The translations under genes and the position numbers were made by a program. Below are positions 16,058 through 23,467 of a DNA stretch of 30,396 bases, piece by piece (within the stretch, counting starts at the first letter, position 1; each line of letters begins with the position of its first letter). The stretch covers positions 1-30,396 of the IMG/VR virus record IMGVR_UViG_3300025640_000042, one strand, 5' to 3'. Below the pieces are notes generated by a model. That model did not search any database. It saw only the letters and a program-made list of their open reading frames with translations, and had not been told where the DNA came from. The stretch comes from a virus.

Positions 16058-16077
16058 CGGTTGGTGTGTGGGGTTGT

Positions 16078-16320
16078 TTAGTAAACGTGAACCTTTGTTG
16101 TTTCTTTGCAAGTTTCAAAACGCTTTTTTGCTGGAACAACTACTTCCATTGTGCCGGCCATTAGTCTTTGTTTCTCTATTCTTTCGGGTGAATCAATCAA
16201 GAAACTCAACAATCTCTTTCCGTTTTTTTGAAATGATTCTTTGATTTCTAAAACATTTCCAACGCAATCACCTAATTTGATTGTGTTTCCAACTTTGATT
16301 TCGTTTGCTTGTAATTTCAT
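16078..16320 (-). CDS. Hypothetical cassette gene, 80 aa
   Basis: This protein is not recognised. It starts at the ATG at 16320, preceded by the leader AACACCACA, and has its own promoter (16360-16391) and a conserved-loop hairpin behind it. It therefore forms a separate transcription unit inserted between the terminase and portal regions, in the manner of a moron. The N-terminal half (NEIKVGNTIKLGDCVGNVLEIKES) looks like a small beta-barrel. The C-terminal half is basic (VVVPAKKRFETCKETTKVHVY). A longer in-frame reading exists upstream, but it runs through the promoter and is rejected. The expression style suggests an early or host-directed function, which is inference. Confidence 0.72.
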   Translation of the reverse strand: MKLQANEIKVGNTIKLGDCVGNVLEIKESFQKNGKRLLSFLIDSPERIEKQRLMAGTMEVVVPAKKRFETCKETTKVHVY

Positions 16321-16332
16321 TGTGGTGTTTTG

Positions 16333-16395
16333 TTTGGTCGTTGCTCCGTTGCAACACTTCAAATATACAAAAAAATCAATACAATCCACAAAACG
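16333..16395 (-). promoter_or_regulatory. Cassette promoter and 5' hairpin, copy A
   Basis: On the minus strand, CGTTTTGTGGATT contains TTG (16391-16389). It is followed after 21 bases by TATATTTG (16367-16360), a full match to the Bacteroidota -7 element. Immediately downstream is a hairpin with stem GTTGC/GCAAC and loop AACGGA. Bases 16333-16364 are identical to 28520-28551. Confidence 0.75.
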
Positions 16396-16406
16396 TGAAA
16401 AACTTT

Positions 16407-16571
16407 TCAATTATTTTTATTCGTTTCCAAATCAGTGCGGAACACATTGATGATTTCCCCATCAAGTAAGATGCGCACAATGTACCCGTCACCCGTTTCA
16501 GCAATCCACGGCGTGAACCCATTTTCAAACAACATCAATCCCAATTCGCGGGCATCTTCCATTTTCATCAT
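16407..16571 (-). CDS. Hypothetical small protein after large terminase, 54 aa
   Basis: A short gene whose ATG overlaps the large terminase stop (ATGATG with TGA), ending just before the copy A promoter. The sequence (MEDARELGLMLFENGFTPWI, then GYIVRILLDGEIINVFRTD) looks like a compact alpha/beta domain with good coding character. I do not recognise a family. Tight coupling suggests it is made with the terminase, but a packaging role is not demonstrated. The second and third Met codons lie within four residues, so the exact start is uncertain. Confidence 0.65.
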   Translation of the reverse strand: MMKMEDARELGLMLFENGFTPWIAETGDGYIVRILLDGEIINVFRTDLETNKNN

Positions 16572-18118
16572 AACATTCGAATTCCTTGCGATTCATATGT
16601 GGACGTTCCCGTCATATCTTTTCCCTCCATCGTCATCATCTCGCCCAATGCCATTATCATAGCAATGATTCCGTCAATCTTGTCACCCGCTTTTGATTTG
16701 CTGAACTTCACATTCTCGGCATCGTCTTTTTTCGTGACTACATTCGCCGCCATCCATCGCATCATTCCGTGACCGCCATGATGCAACAATCGTTTCTTCA
16801 CCAAGATTTCCGCGTTCTTAATCGGTGCGGTCATAGATATGAAACCTTGACCGAACGGGTCCATCTCAATCCCGGCATCCGTCAATTGTTGGACCAATGA
16901 ATTCGAATTCCATCTATCAAAAGCCACGGATTGAATGTCAAAGATTTCCGCGCATTCCTTTATCTTTCTTTCAATGACCGCATAGTCCGTTGAATTCCCT
17001 TCCGTCACAATCAGTTCGCCAGCACTCACGAATTTGTCGTAAGAACCACCCGTTTGATTCCGACGTCGTTCAACGGCCGCTTCACTGACAAACAAAAACG
17101 GCACAATCTTGATGCTTTCGTCATCCATCGGGAACGCCAAAACGAACGCCGTGACATCTTCAACGGCGGCCAAATCAAGTCCCGCATATGCTTTGCGTCC
17201 TTTCAATTGTTCCAAATCTACATTGCCCGCTGATTTCATCCATTCGTCATCCGTAATCCACGACGCCAATGAGTTGACCCACTGGTTCAAATGCAGTTGA
17301 CGGAATGCGATTTCCGACGACGGCAACGTCTTTGCCTCGCGCGCCATCTTTTCAAAATATTCGGGCTTGATTGAGATGCCGAAATTTGGGTTCGCCTTTT
17401 TCCAAACCTTTGGGTCGTGAATGTCATCGTCCGGGTCCGCTTCATATATAAGCGGCAAAAACGTGTCATCCTCAATCACACCTTCTTCAACTCGTTTGCC
17501 GTAAGAATACAATTCGTGGCAAATGGAATTCGTGTCGAACACTCCAGCCGTGGTGATTGCAATCATCAAAGGTTGCGAACGCGCACCCATTGACGTCGCC
17601 ATCACATCCCACAAGTCGCGATTCTTCGCCGTGTGCAATTCGTCATATATTACCGCGGACGCATTCGCCCCGTGCAACAATCCAGCATCCGCCGCGACTG
17701 CTTTCAAAAATGAGTTGGTCCCGTTCAACACGATTGAGTTTTGGAACGTCTTGCAATTCTTTGTCAAGATTGCCGAGTTGCGAACCATTTGTTTGCATAC
17801 CTCGAACACAATCTTTGCTTGGTCCCGTGATGATGCGCAACAATAGATTTCCGCACCTTGTTCTTTTTCAACGAACAAAATCGCCAACGCAATGGCCGCC
17901 GATAAATTTGACTTTCCATTCTTTCGCGGAATCTGCACATAGGATGTTCGGTATTGACGCAAACCCGTCTTGTTCATTGTGCCGAACATCTTGTGAATGA
18001 ATTCCTTTTGCCAATCTTCCAAAAGGAAAGGTTGGTTTGCCAAATCGCCTTTCACGTGCGTGCATACGCGTTCAATGAAATTGATGATTTTGTTTGATTT
18101 TGTTTCGTCGTGTGTCAT
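16568..18118 (-). CDS. Terminase large subunit
   Basis: A 516-residue terminase large subunit (Terminase_1 type), the ATP-driven packaging motor with a headful or cos nuclease. The ATPase Walker A is PRKNGKS (residues 64-70), with upstream LLEDWQKEFIHKMFG typical of the family. Walker B is AVIYDELH (about 155-162), followed by a TTAGV coupling motif. The C-terminal RNase H-like nuclease has the acidic strand AYAGLDLAAVEDVTAF, the AFDRWNS motif and a late Asp in KAGDKIDGIIAMIMAL. Its start overlaps the small subunit stop by 4 bases (ATGA), and a 54-residue gene overlaps its own stop. Confidence 0.97.
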   Translation of the reverse strand: MTHDETKSNKIINFIERVCTHVKGDLANQPFLLEDWQKEFIHKMFGTMNKTGLRQYRTSYVQIPRKNGKSNLSAAIALAILFVEKEQGAEIYCCASSRDQAKIVFEVCKQMVRNSAILTKNCKTFQNSIVLNGTNSFLKAVAADAGLLHGANASAVIYDELHTAKNRDLWDVMATSMGARSQPLMIAITTAGVFDTNSICHELYSYGKRVEEGVIEDDTFLPLIYEADPDDDIHDPKVWKKANPNFGISIKPEYFEKMAREAKTLPSSEIAFRQLHLNQWVNSLASWITDDEWMKSAGNVDLEQLKGRKAYAGLDLAAVEDVTAFVLAFPMDDESIKIVPFLFVSEAAVERRRNQTGGSYDKFVSAGELIVTEGNSTDYAVIERKIKECAEIFDIQSVAFDRWNSNSLVQQLTDAGIEMDPFGQGFISMTAPIKNAEILVKKRLLHHGGHGMMRWMAANVVTKKDDAENVKFSKSKAGDKIDGIIAMIMALGEMMTMEGKDMTGTSTYESQGIRML

Positions 18119-18564
18119 CCAATCAAGTCATCAAGTGTTTCAATCTTTTCTTGCGTCTCAATCTTTGCGCGTGATGATGCGGTCAATCCAAATTGGACCA
18201 TCATCTTTTCAACCTTTGACCACGCGGCATTCATCATTGACACTTCGGGCCGTGGTCGCCACATCAAATCGCCTTGCGCGGTTGTGGTTGCGTAGGTCGG
18301 ACCTTGTTCTTTGACAACGGCGCGCGCGACTTGGTAATCTTCCCACGCGTCCGACAACATTTGCAACGCCATCGCATCCACTTCAGCAACGACACCAAGG
18401 TCGTCCAATTTTTTCACAAGCCATTCAAACGTTTCGTTCGCGGATTGTACTGCGGGCGCGGTTGGAATGCCATCGGCTTCCAATCGATTCTTGTGTCGGC
18501 TCGCATCGTAGGTGCCCTGCGCTTTTAATATTGCCGTTGGTTTTGGCTTTCTTCCTTTTCCCAT
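18115..18564 (-). CDS. Terminase small subunit (P27 family)
   Basis: A 149-residue P27-family small terminase that recognises the packaging site and delivers DNA to the large subunit. The N-terminus MGKGRKPKPTAILKAQGTYDASRHKNR is the family's usual 'G-RG~KP-P~~lk~l~G~~~~~r' opening. The C-terminal half is helical, with AMALQMLSDAWEDYQVARAVV and a final segment LTASSRAKIETQEKIE that matches the family's 'fGltPsSRakl'. The ATG at 18564 is preferred over the codon three residues earlier. The stretch upstream (18580-18718) has nested inverted repeats that could be the packaging site. Confidence 0.93.
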   Translation of the reverse strand: MGKGRKPKPTAILKAQGTYDASRHKNRLEADGIPTAPAVQSANETFEWLVKKLDDLGVVAEVDAMALQMLSDAWEDYQVARAVVKEQGPTYATTTAQGDLMWRPRPEVSMMNAAWSKVEKMMVQFGLTASSRAKIETQEKIETLDDLIG

Positions 18565-18585
18565 TTTAATCACATTTTATCATCA

Positions 18586-18711
18586 AATGCCCACATCTTG
18601 ACTTTAACACGCTCAAAAATGCGGTCGTGTTCGCTTTATGGGGGCGGTGATGTTTAGATTTTACCATTTTTACATTTAATACCGCCCTTCCCGTGGTAAT
18701 ATGTGGGCATT
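18586..18711. other. Noncoding stretch with nested inverted repeats; candidate packaging site
   Basis: The 150-base gap between the HNH gene and the small terminase has no open frame of note. It holds an outer inverted repeat AATGCCCACAT (18586-18596) / ATGTGGGCATT (18701-18711), an inner pair GGGCGGT (18640-18646) / ACCGCCC (18681-18687), and AACACG (18606-18611) / CGTGTT (18626-18631). Position beside terS and the adjacent HNH gene suggest a cos or pac site; a promoter or RNA structure is also possible. Confidence 0.45.
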
Positions 18712-18718
18712 ATCTTCA

Positions 18719-19006
18719 TCATTCGTGCGCTTCTTTGCCCGATTTTATATTATGACATCGATGACACATCGTTTGTAAGTTGTCCCACTCCAACGAATCG
18801 CCACCCGATTTGATTGGGATGATGTGGTCAACCACTTGGCCAATGCCATCGCATTCGACACACAATGGATGTCGTTTGATGAACATATTGCGGAGCGTTC
18901 GCCACGCACTGGTTTGATAGAACTTGTTGCGTTCCTTACGTTGCTTGCTTGCTTTGTTTTGACCTTGCAACCAAGGCCGTTGCTTTCGTTTTGGTACATT
19001 CGGCAT
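18719..19006 (-). CDS. HNH endonuclease
   Basis: A 95-residue HNH nuclease of the type often found beside terminase genes. The N-terminus is very basic. The metal-binding motif is complete: CVECDGIGQVVDHIIPIKSGG gives the first Cys pair and the catalytic DH, then LEWDNLQTMCHRCHNIKSG gives the Asn and the second Cys pair. In HK97-like phages such HNH proteins work with the terminase in DNA cleavage during packaging. The position just before the small terminase supports that role. A homing endonuclease role is less likely given the short length and context. Confidence 0.92.
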   Translation of the reverse strand: MPNVPKRKQRPWLQGQNKASKQRKERNKFYQTSAWRTLRNMFIKRHPLCVECDGIGQVVDHIIPIKSGGDSLEWDNLQTMCHRCHNIKSGKEAHE

Positions 19007-19008
19007 AT

Positions 19009-19332
19009 CTATTTTAATTTATCTTTTTGTTCGGGTTTGTAATACTTGCGCACATCACGACGTTGTTGGTCGCGCTCGACTGCCGTGATTTTTGATTCCC
19101 ACCAACCAAAATGAATGTACATGTGGTTCATCATCGTTTGGTTGGTTAGCTTATAGTTTCCACCTTCTTGCGGTATATTCAAGCCACGTTGTTCCGAATA
19201 CCTTTTGTCACAATGTTTGCATTGCGCACGTCGTCCACCACGTCCACGAATCAATTTGTTGAACTCAAGAATCGGTCGTTCGTTCTTGCATTTACTGCAT
19301 ACCTTGGTCGTCTCTTTCAAAGCGTTTTTCAA
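19009..19332 (-). CDS. Zinc-ribbon protein, 107 aa
   Basis: A basic protein with an N-terminal zinc ribbon: VCSKCKNERPILEFNK and AQCKHCDKRYSEQRG (two CxxC pairs about 25 residues apart). The remainder is helical and basic, with WWESKITAVERDQQRRDVRKYY. The same kind of ribbon opens the 183-residue HNH protein at 25471-26022, where it leads into a nuclease domain; here no HNH residues follow. It starts at a TTG (19332) inside the end of the gene upstream, so the start is uncertain. It may be the DNA-binding remnant of a homing endonuclease or a partner of the HNH protein that follows 2 bases later. Confidence 0.7.
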   Translation of the reverse strand: MKNALKETTKVCSKCKNERPILEFNKLIRGRGGRRAQCKHCDKRYSEQRGLNIPQEGGNYKLTNQTMMNHMYIHFGWWESKITAVERDQQRRDVRKYYKPEQKDKLK

Positions 19333-19537
19333 TTGCGGTTTTCCTATACTTTTTAATTCCTATGACCTTGCCGTCTGCATTCTTTACAAAGCGGATGGCG
19401 TGGCTTATCAATGCCGTGTCATTCACTTCCTTGATGACTGGAACCATTTCGTGTTTGCGTATCGGCTTCGATTCGCCAATCTCCATGTCCACAATCAGTT
19501 GGGCGATTGTGTTGCGGACCTTCAAATCTATCTTCAT
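19292..19537 (-). CDS. Hypothetical protein, 81 aa
   Basis: A small basic protein between a PD-(D/E)XK nuclease gene (overlap 4 bases, ATGA) and the zinc-ribbon gene. The middle (NDTALISHAIRFVKNADGKVIGIKKYRKTAIEKRFER) looks like a helix followed by a basic hairpin, suited to nucleic acid binding. I do not recognise a family. A link to the replication operon is inferred from overlap only. Confidence 0.7.
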   Translation of the reverse strand: MKIDLKVRNTIAQLIVDMEIGESKPIRKHEMVPVIKEVNDTALISHAIRFVKNADGKVIGIKKYRKTAIEKRFERDDQGMQ

Positions 19538-19971
19538 AAGATATGAAATTTTTCAATATCAATGTAGGCGTTGCGACGTATCGCCTCACCACCATCAATT
19601 GATTTTTGTGTTCTCGTTTCTTTTATCTCCATCGGTACCGCTACACCATACTCATCACCTAATTCAAGGCCGATGACAACGCCGTCTTTGATTAGGTACA
19701 CAATCAAGATGAACGGCACACACATCATTCGTGACATCTCAATGCCGTTCAATATCTTATCATAAGAAATCAAATAGGTGCCGAACCGCTCCATTGATTC
19801 CAATGATTCATTGCGTGATTTGAATTCAACGATGTGCGTCACCTCGTTGTTCTTTGTTGCAACGCCATCAATGAGCGCATATTTGGGCGTTGTGTGGATT
19901 TTCCATCCGTACCGCTTCAACAAGTGGTCGAACGCTAATTCTTCGAAACGTTGGTAATCTTCGTACTTCAT
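19534..19971 (-). CDS. PD-(D/E)XK-fold nuclease-like protein, 145 aa
   Basis: A compact protein with a likely PD-(D/E)XK core. The helix EELAFDHLLKRYGWKIHTTPKYALIDGVA supplies an early Glu and an Asp. Then THIVEFKSRN gives the E-x-K element after a short hairpin. A hydrophobic strand follows (MCVPFILIVYLIKDG). Length and motif spacing fit small restriction-like or resolvase-like nucleases. It overlaps the primase-helicase stop by 4 bases, so it belongs to the replication operon. Possible roles are Holliday junction or branch processing; the substrate cannot be read from the sequence. Confidence 0.72.
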   Translation of the reverse strand: MKYEDYQRFEELAFDHLLKRYGWKIHTTPKYALIDGVATKNNEVTHIVEFKSRNESLESMERFGTYLISYDKILNGIEMSRMMCVPFILIVYLIKDGVVIGLELGDEYGVAVPMEIKETRTQKSIDGGEAIRRNAYIDIEKFHIL

Positions 19972-21923
19972 ATGGGGTTTGTTAGTTCGACAACTCGCGA
20001 ACGTGCGACTTTTTTATAGTGAATGATGTTTGTTGCTTCCATCTCGTTCAATGCCTTTTGCGCGATGCGTCTTAACACGCCTTCGGTGTCTGCAATGTAT
20101 TTGACGGCATCCGTTGTGGTCTTGCCTTCAATCATCGGAGCCATTCGTTTGTGGTCGTCAATAGTCCACACTCGTTCGGGTGCTGATTCGAAATCTTCTT
20201 TTTGAACCAGTTCAATCGTATCATATCCAGTGATGGTCATTTCCATCGATGGGAATTCTTTGTTCCTTGTGTATTCGGGAACGATGTCGGATGCGCCCGG
20301 TGTTGTTTCTGATTTCGCTAATGAAATTGTTGATTCTGACTTTTGGACGAGATAAGACCCCAAATGTCCCTTGGCATTTTTGTCGTTCTTGTTTTCGTGT
20401 AATACACACGAAATGTGACAATTGTTGTTTGATGTCCATTGCAACAACATTGACGCCAATGCGGTCGCTTCTTCTTCATCGTTGACGCCTTTAGATGCCA
20501 AGTCAACCACACCATCAATGACGACATATCCAATATTGTCAAACGACTTCATGACGTAGTCCGTCAATTTCAATCGTTCCTTGTTCGTGAGCAATCCACG
20601 GAATCGGTAGTGTTTGAAATTAGGTAAGTTGACGCGTGGGTCCAATCCCGCCATCGTTTGAATCCTATTCTTTGATTTTGATGCGTGCCACGAACCTTGT
20701 TCCGTATCAATGTAAATGTTGACCTTGTCGGCAACGTGTCCACGAATATGACCACAAACGTCGTGTTCCGATATCGCCGCGGCCATCAATGCGCTTAAGA
20801 AATACGATTTCCGTGATTTGGCTTTTCCTTGAATCAATGAAAAGTTGCCCATCGTTCCAAAGATGTATTCATCCGTTCCAAAATGCAACGTGATGGCTTT
20901 TTCGGGTTCTTCAATCTCTTTGGTTGAATCCACTTCCAATGATTCCAACAACGCCTTCATTTCATCGATGTCGTCATCGGTTGCGCTCTCATAATCAAAC
21001 AACGCATCGTCGGGAATCGCCGGGGCTTGTTGCTCACCAAATCCATCGTTTCGCAATTCGCGAATCGCGCTTTGGAAGTCACCGCCGTGGACCAATACAA
21101 CGAACGCTTGAAATGAATCATAAGTGTGTTGGGCCTCAAATTGTGTTGATGTCGTGAATGGCATGAATAAACCCGAATCTTTGAACACCACGCCCGACGT
21201 TTCGGCATCCGTGTTGCCGGGACGCTTCACATACGTCATTCGTTCGTTCTCACCGACTATCGTCCACCCCGCGGACGTCAGTACATCCAACACGTGGTAT
21301 TTGGCTCTAAAGTCACCCCACGGCGTTGTTTCATCAACATCCCCCGACCAAACCGAATCCGTGGGCTGATTCTTCATCGGTTCGGCCTTGGGGACGTCTG
21401 CATTCATCATGCGAGCGCATGACCAAATGATGTTTCTTTCATCGGGCGTGATGGTTTTCACGTCCGTTATCTTTCCAATGATTTTGTAACCCGCCGACGG
21501 CCAAACAACGATTTGACCACCACGGCCACGCGTTTCAAAAGTGACTTCGCCATCTTTGTTTTTGGCCAACTTTTCATTGCCCGCGATTTCCGAACATTTG
21601 AAAATCCAATGAAAGCCACCCGAACGCGTTTGTTGAATGACCATTCTTTCAATCAATGTCGGGTCGTTTTGTTCTATCAATGCGACGAACTCATTGTATT
21701 CATCACCCTCGAAATGCTTGGCATCAATATCCAAACATTGAATGCCGTCGTACCCCATAACCAAACCAATCGAATTGGTGTGGGCAAATGGTTTGAAATC
21801 GGTGACGGGTTCGTCTATTGTTTTTTGCCATCCCTTGATTGCTGGAACCTTGGAATCGGGTCGCAACGGAATCGGTTTGAATCCGTGGTCGACGTATTTT
21901 TTGGCAATCTTTGTGATGTCCAT
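19968..21923 (-). CDS. Primase-polymerase / RecA-like helicase fusion
   Basis: A 651-residue replication protein with two enzymatic domains. Residues ~1-170 are a prim-pol (AEP) domain: PLRPDSKVPAIKGW, the catalytic LDIDA (Asp65, Asp67), SGGFHW (His105) and ETRGRGGQIVVWPS (Glu130). Residues ~345-560 are a RecA/AAA_25-like helicase with a Walker A-like IQGKAKSRKS (366-373), a YIDTEQG segment typical of RepA/RAD55-like ATPases, and Walker B GYVVIDG (Asp470). The C-terminus has a small winged-helix-like region. It should prime and unwind DNA at the phage fork. It is the largest replication gene, and no separate DNA polymerase is seen in the window, so synthesis presumably uses the host polymerase. 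Confidence 0.92.
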   Translation of the reverse strand: MDITKIAKKYVDHGFKPIPLRPDSKVPAIKGWQKTIDEPVTDFKPFAHTNSIGLVMGYDGIQCLDIDAKHFEGDEYNEFVALIEQNDPTLIERMVIQQTRSGGFHWIFKCSEIAGNEKLAKNKDGEVTFETRGRGGQIVVWPSAGYKIIGKITDVKTITPDERNIIWSCARMMNADVPKAEPMKNQPTDSVWSGDVDETTPWGDFRAKYHVLDVLTSAGWTIVGENERMTYVKRPGNTDAETSGVVFKDSGLFMPFTTSTQFEAQHTYDSFQAFVVLVHGGDFQSAIRELRNDGFGEQQAPAIPDDALFDYESATDDDIDEMKALLESLEVDSTKEIEEPEKAITLHFGTDEYIFGTMGNFSLIQGKAKSRKSYFLSALMAAAISEHDVCGHIRGHVADKVNIYIDTEQGSWHASKSKNRIQTMAGLDPRVNLPNFKHYRFRGLLTNKERLKLTDYVMKSFDNIGYVVIDGVVDLASKGVNDEEEATALASMLLQWTSNNNCHISCVLHENKNDKNAKGHLGSYLVQKSESTISLAKSETTPGASDIVPEYTRNKEFPSMEMTITGYDTIELVQKEDFESAPERVWTIDDHKRMAPMIEGKTTTDAVKYIADTEGVLRRIAQKALNEMEATNIIHYKKVARSRVVELTNPI

Positions 21924-21949
21924 TTCTTGCTCTCTCTTTGTTTTGGTTG

Positions 21950-22312
21950 TTATCTAATCAACGCCCAATTGTCACAATTGCGTTCGTGATATGTCGGTGA
22001 TAATGTCACGGATTTTTTGTAGCCCAATTCTTCAAATGGAAAAATGAACCAACGGCGGTTGTGTACGTCATAGCACACTATGAAATCAACGCCCTCATAT
22101 TTGCTGAAATCATTAACGATGCGCGCGTGTCCGTTTTCCATCATCGTTCCGCTTTTGATTTGAATCGTAACAAATCGCGATTTGTTGAATGCAATCAAAT
22201 CAATGGCCGATTGATTCACAAACGGGAACGCAACGTGCCAATCCCTTTTGATAAGTTCAGCGGCACACCTCAGTTCAGTCAACGCACCATATTTGTGGGA
22301 ATCGTGAATCAT
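21950..22312 (-). CDS. PD-(D/E)XK endonuclease / resolvase-like, 120 aa
   Basis: A small nuclease-like protein. The order GALTELRCAAELIKRDWHVAFP (Glu helix), SAIDLIAF (Asp) and FVTIQIKSG (Q-x-K) matches the PD-(D/E)XK endonuclease group that includes archaeal-type Holliday resolvases and some homing enzymes. The C-terminal YEGVDFIVCYDVHNRRWFIFPFEEL is the usual last strand pair. Its start overlaps the VRR-NUC gene by 4 bases, and the primase-helicase follows after 26 bases. A junction-resolving role in replication and packaging is the best guess. Confidence 0.8.
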   Translation of the reverse strand: MIHDSHKYGALTELRCAAELIKRDWHVAFPFVNQSAIDLIAFNKSRFVTIQIKSGTMMENGHARIVNDFSKYEGVDFIVCYDVHNRRWFIFPFEELGYKKSVTLSPTYHERNCDNWALIR

Positions 22313-22737
22313 ATCTTCGCAATCTTTGCGATGTAGTCGTCGTACGATTTGGCGATGAAATACACTCCGCCAACTGCATTGATTTCTTTTTCAATTTCCT
22401 TTTGGTCCGCCGATTGTCGGTCGGCACCAATCTTGACTTCAATACCAATGAAACGTCCATCAATGATTCCGATGATATCGGGCACTCCTTTTCGTTGCAC
22501 ACCCGCTCGATAGACACGTTTTTTAACGTCATACACGGCCCCGTTGTTGATTCGGTATGCTACACCCTCGCGGACGTGATACATGTCCCAAATGATGGTT
22601 TTTGTGAGGTCGTTGGCGGTTGTGTCTTTGAATCGCTTCTTCACCAATGCATGTGGCGGGAAGTCGGGGTGCTTTTCTGCTTTTAACTTATCGGCCAGTT
22701 GGCCCAACTCTTTCAAGTTCTTCGGAATCCAATTCAT
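22309..22737 (-). CDS. VRR-NUC domain nuclease
   Basis: A 142-residue VRR-NUC protein (PD-(D/E)XK superfamily, related to FAN1 and phage resolvases). The diagnostic core is GVQRKGVPDIIGIIDGRFIGIEVK followed by SADQKEIEKEINAVGGVYFIAKS, giving PD, E-x-K and a conserved Gln. The N-terminal ~50 residues are a basic helix (LADKLKAEKHPDFPPHALVK). I chose the ATG at 22737 (MNWIPKN), although the frame is open farther upstream, because the longer version lies inside the 61-residue gene. The likely function is cleavage of branched DNA. Confidence 0.88.
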   Translation of the reverse strand: MNWIPKNLKELGQLADKLKAEKHPDFPPHALVKKRFKDTTANDLTKTIIWDMYHVREGVAYRINNGAVYDVKKRVYRAGVQRKGVPDIIGIIDGRFIGIEVKIGADRQSADQKEIEKEINAVGGVYFIAKSYDDYIAKIAKI

Positions 22738-22873
22738 TGGGGGTTGTTTGCGTTTCAAATTGTTTGTTCGCCGCGTGTTCAATCATTCGGCTGATATGGG
22801 ATTTGTCCATTGCGTGGAAATATTGTTTGGCTATTTCCCAGCACATTGAATCAACCGAGGATTTTTTGTTCAT
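22688..22873 (-). CDS. Hypothetical protein, 61 aa
   Basis: A short gene overlapping the end of the exonuclease gene by 23 bases and the start of the VRR-NUC gene by 50 bases. The predicted protein is helical and polar (SVDSMCWEIAKQYFHAMDKS, then MIEHAANKQFETQ). I do not recognise it. It fills the space between two clear genes and starts with an ATG, which argues for coding, but the length of its overlap with VRR-NUC is unusual in this genome. Confidence 0.5.
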   Translation of the reverse strand: MNKKSSVDSMCWEIAKQYFHAMDKSHISRMIEHAANKQFETQTTPNELDSEELERVGPTGR

Positions 22874-23467
22874 ATTTTTTCAACTTATCCCAAAACTTCA
22901 AATATTCCATCTTGCGCATTTCTAAATCTAAACCAACATCCGGGTCATCGCGGTGAACTCGAAAAATAAACAAATTTTTTGAAATGCGCGGGTCGAATGA
23001 AACAAAGTCCACCCATTGAATAGAATCCACAATCAAAAAATAGTGCATCACTTGATGTTTGTAAATCGCTGGAACCTTTCCACCTCTTAAATATTCAATG
23101 TGCTTTTTGCTTGATGGACATTTGATTTCAACGCCACCAATGGGAACGCCGTCTTCATAAACCAAAGCGTCGGGACTGATTGCCAACCATTCGTGTTCGT
23201 CGTGAATACAAAAACCAATCTCACGGGCATCACGCCCCGTTTGCATTCGGTAGGCATCCAACGCCACGGGTTCCATCAATATCCCGTGCATCATTGCGCC
23301 CGTTGTTGGCGATTCTACATCTCGCCGCTTAATCGTTCGGCGATGAGTTCATCCACAAAGGAAAGGTTGTTCGATTTGAACACGTTCCCACAACGGGAAC
23401 CCGTGATGACGCCAAGGCGCATTTCAAACCATTCTTTGCTTCGTTGTTCTACGTTCTTTATTTTCAT
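22851..23467 (-). CDS. YqaJ/lambda-type exonuclease, split by a frame change
   Basis: A recombination exonuclease encoded in two frames. The first part (ATG at 23467, TAG at 23317-23315) holds the family N-terminus EQRSKEWFEMRLGVITGSR and ends ...ERLSGEM. A -1 change near 23321 joins ...LSGE to DVESPTTGAMMHGILMEPVALDAY, giving ~205 residues, close to lambda exonuclease. The catalytic core is in the second part: WLAISPDALVYED (Asp) and GVEIKCPS (Glu, Lys). Read separately, the second part has no start codon before the two Met codons at 23294 and lacks the N-terminal lobe. This is either a real frameshift mutation, a sequencing or assembly error (one missing G would suffice), or programmed shifting; no canonical slippery heptamer is visible. 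It would act with an annealing protein, none of which I can identify here. Confidence 0.8.

Noticed and set aside
16078-16410. Longer version of the 80-residue gene starting at 16410
   Set aside because: The added residues are read through the copy A promoter, including its -7 box. The leader and ATG at 16320 fit the other cassettes.
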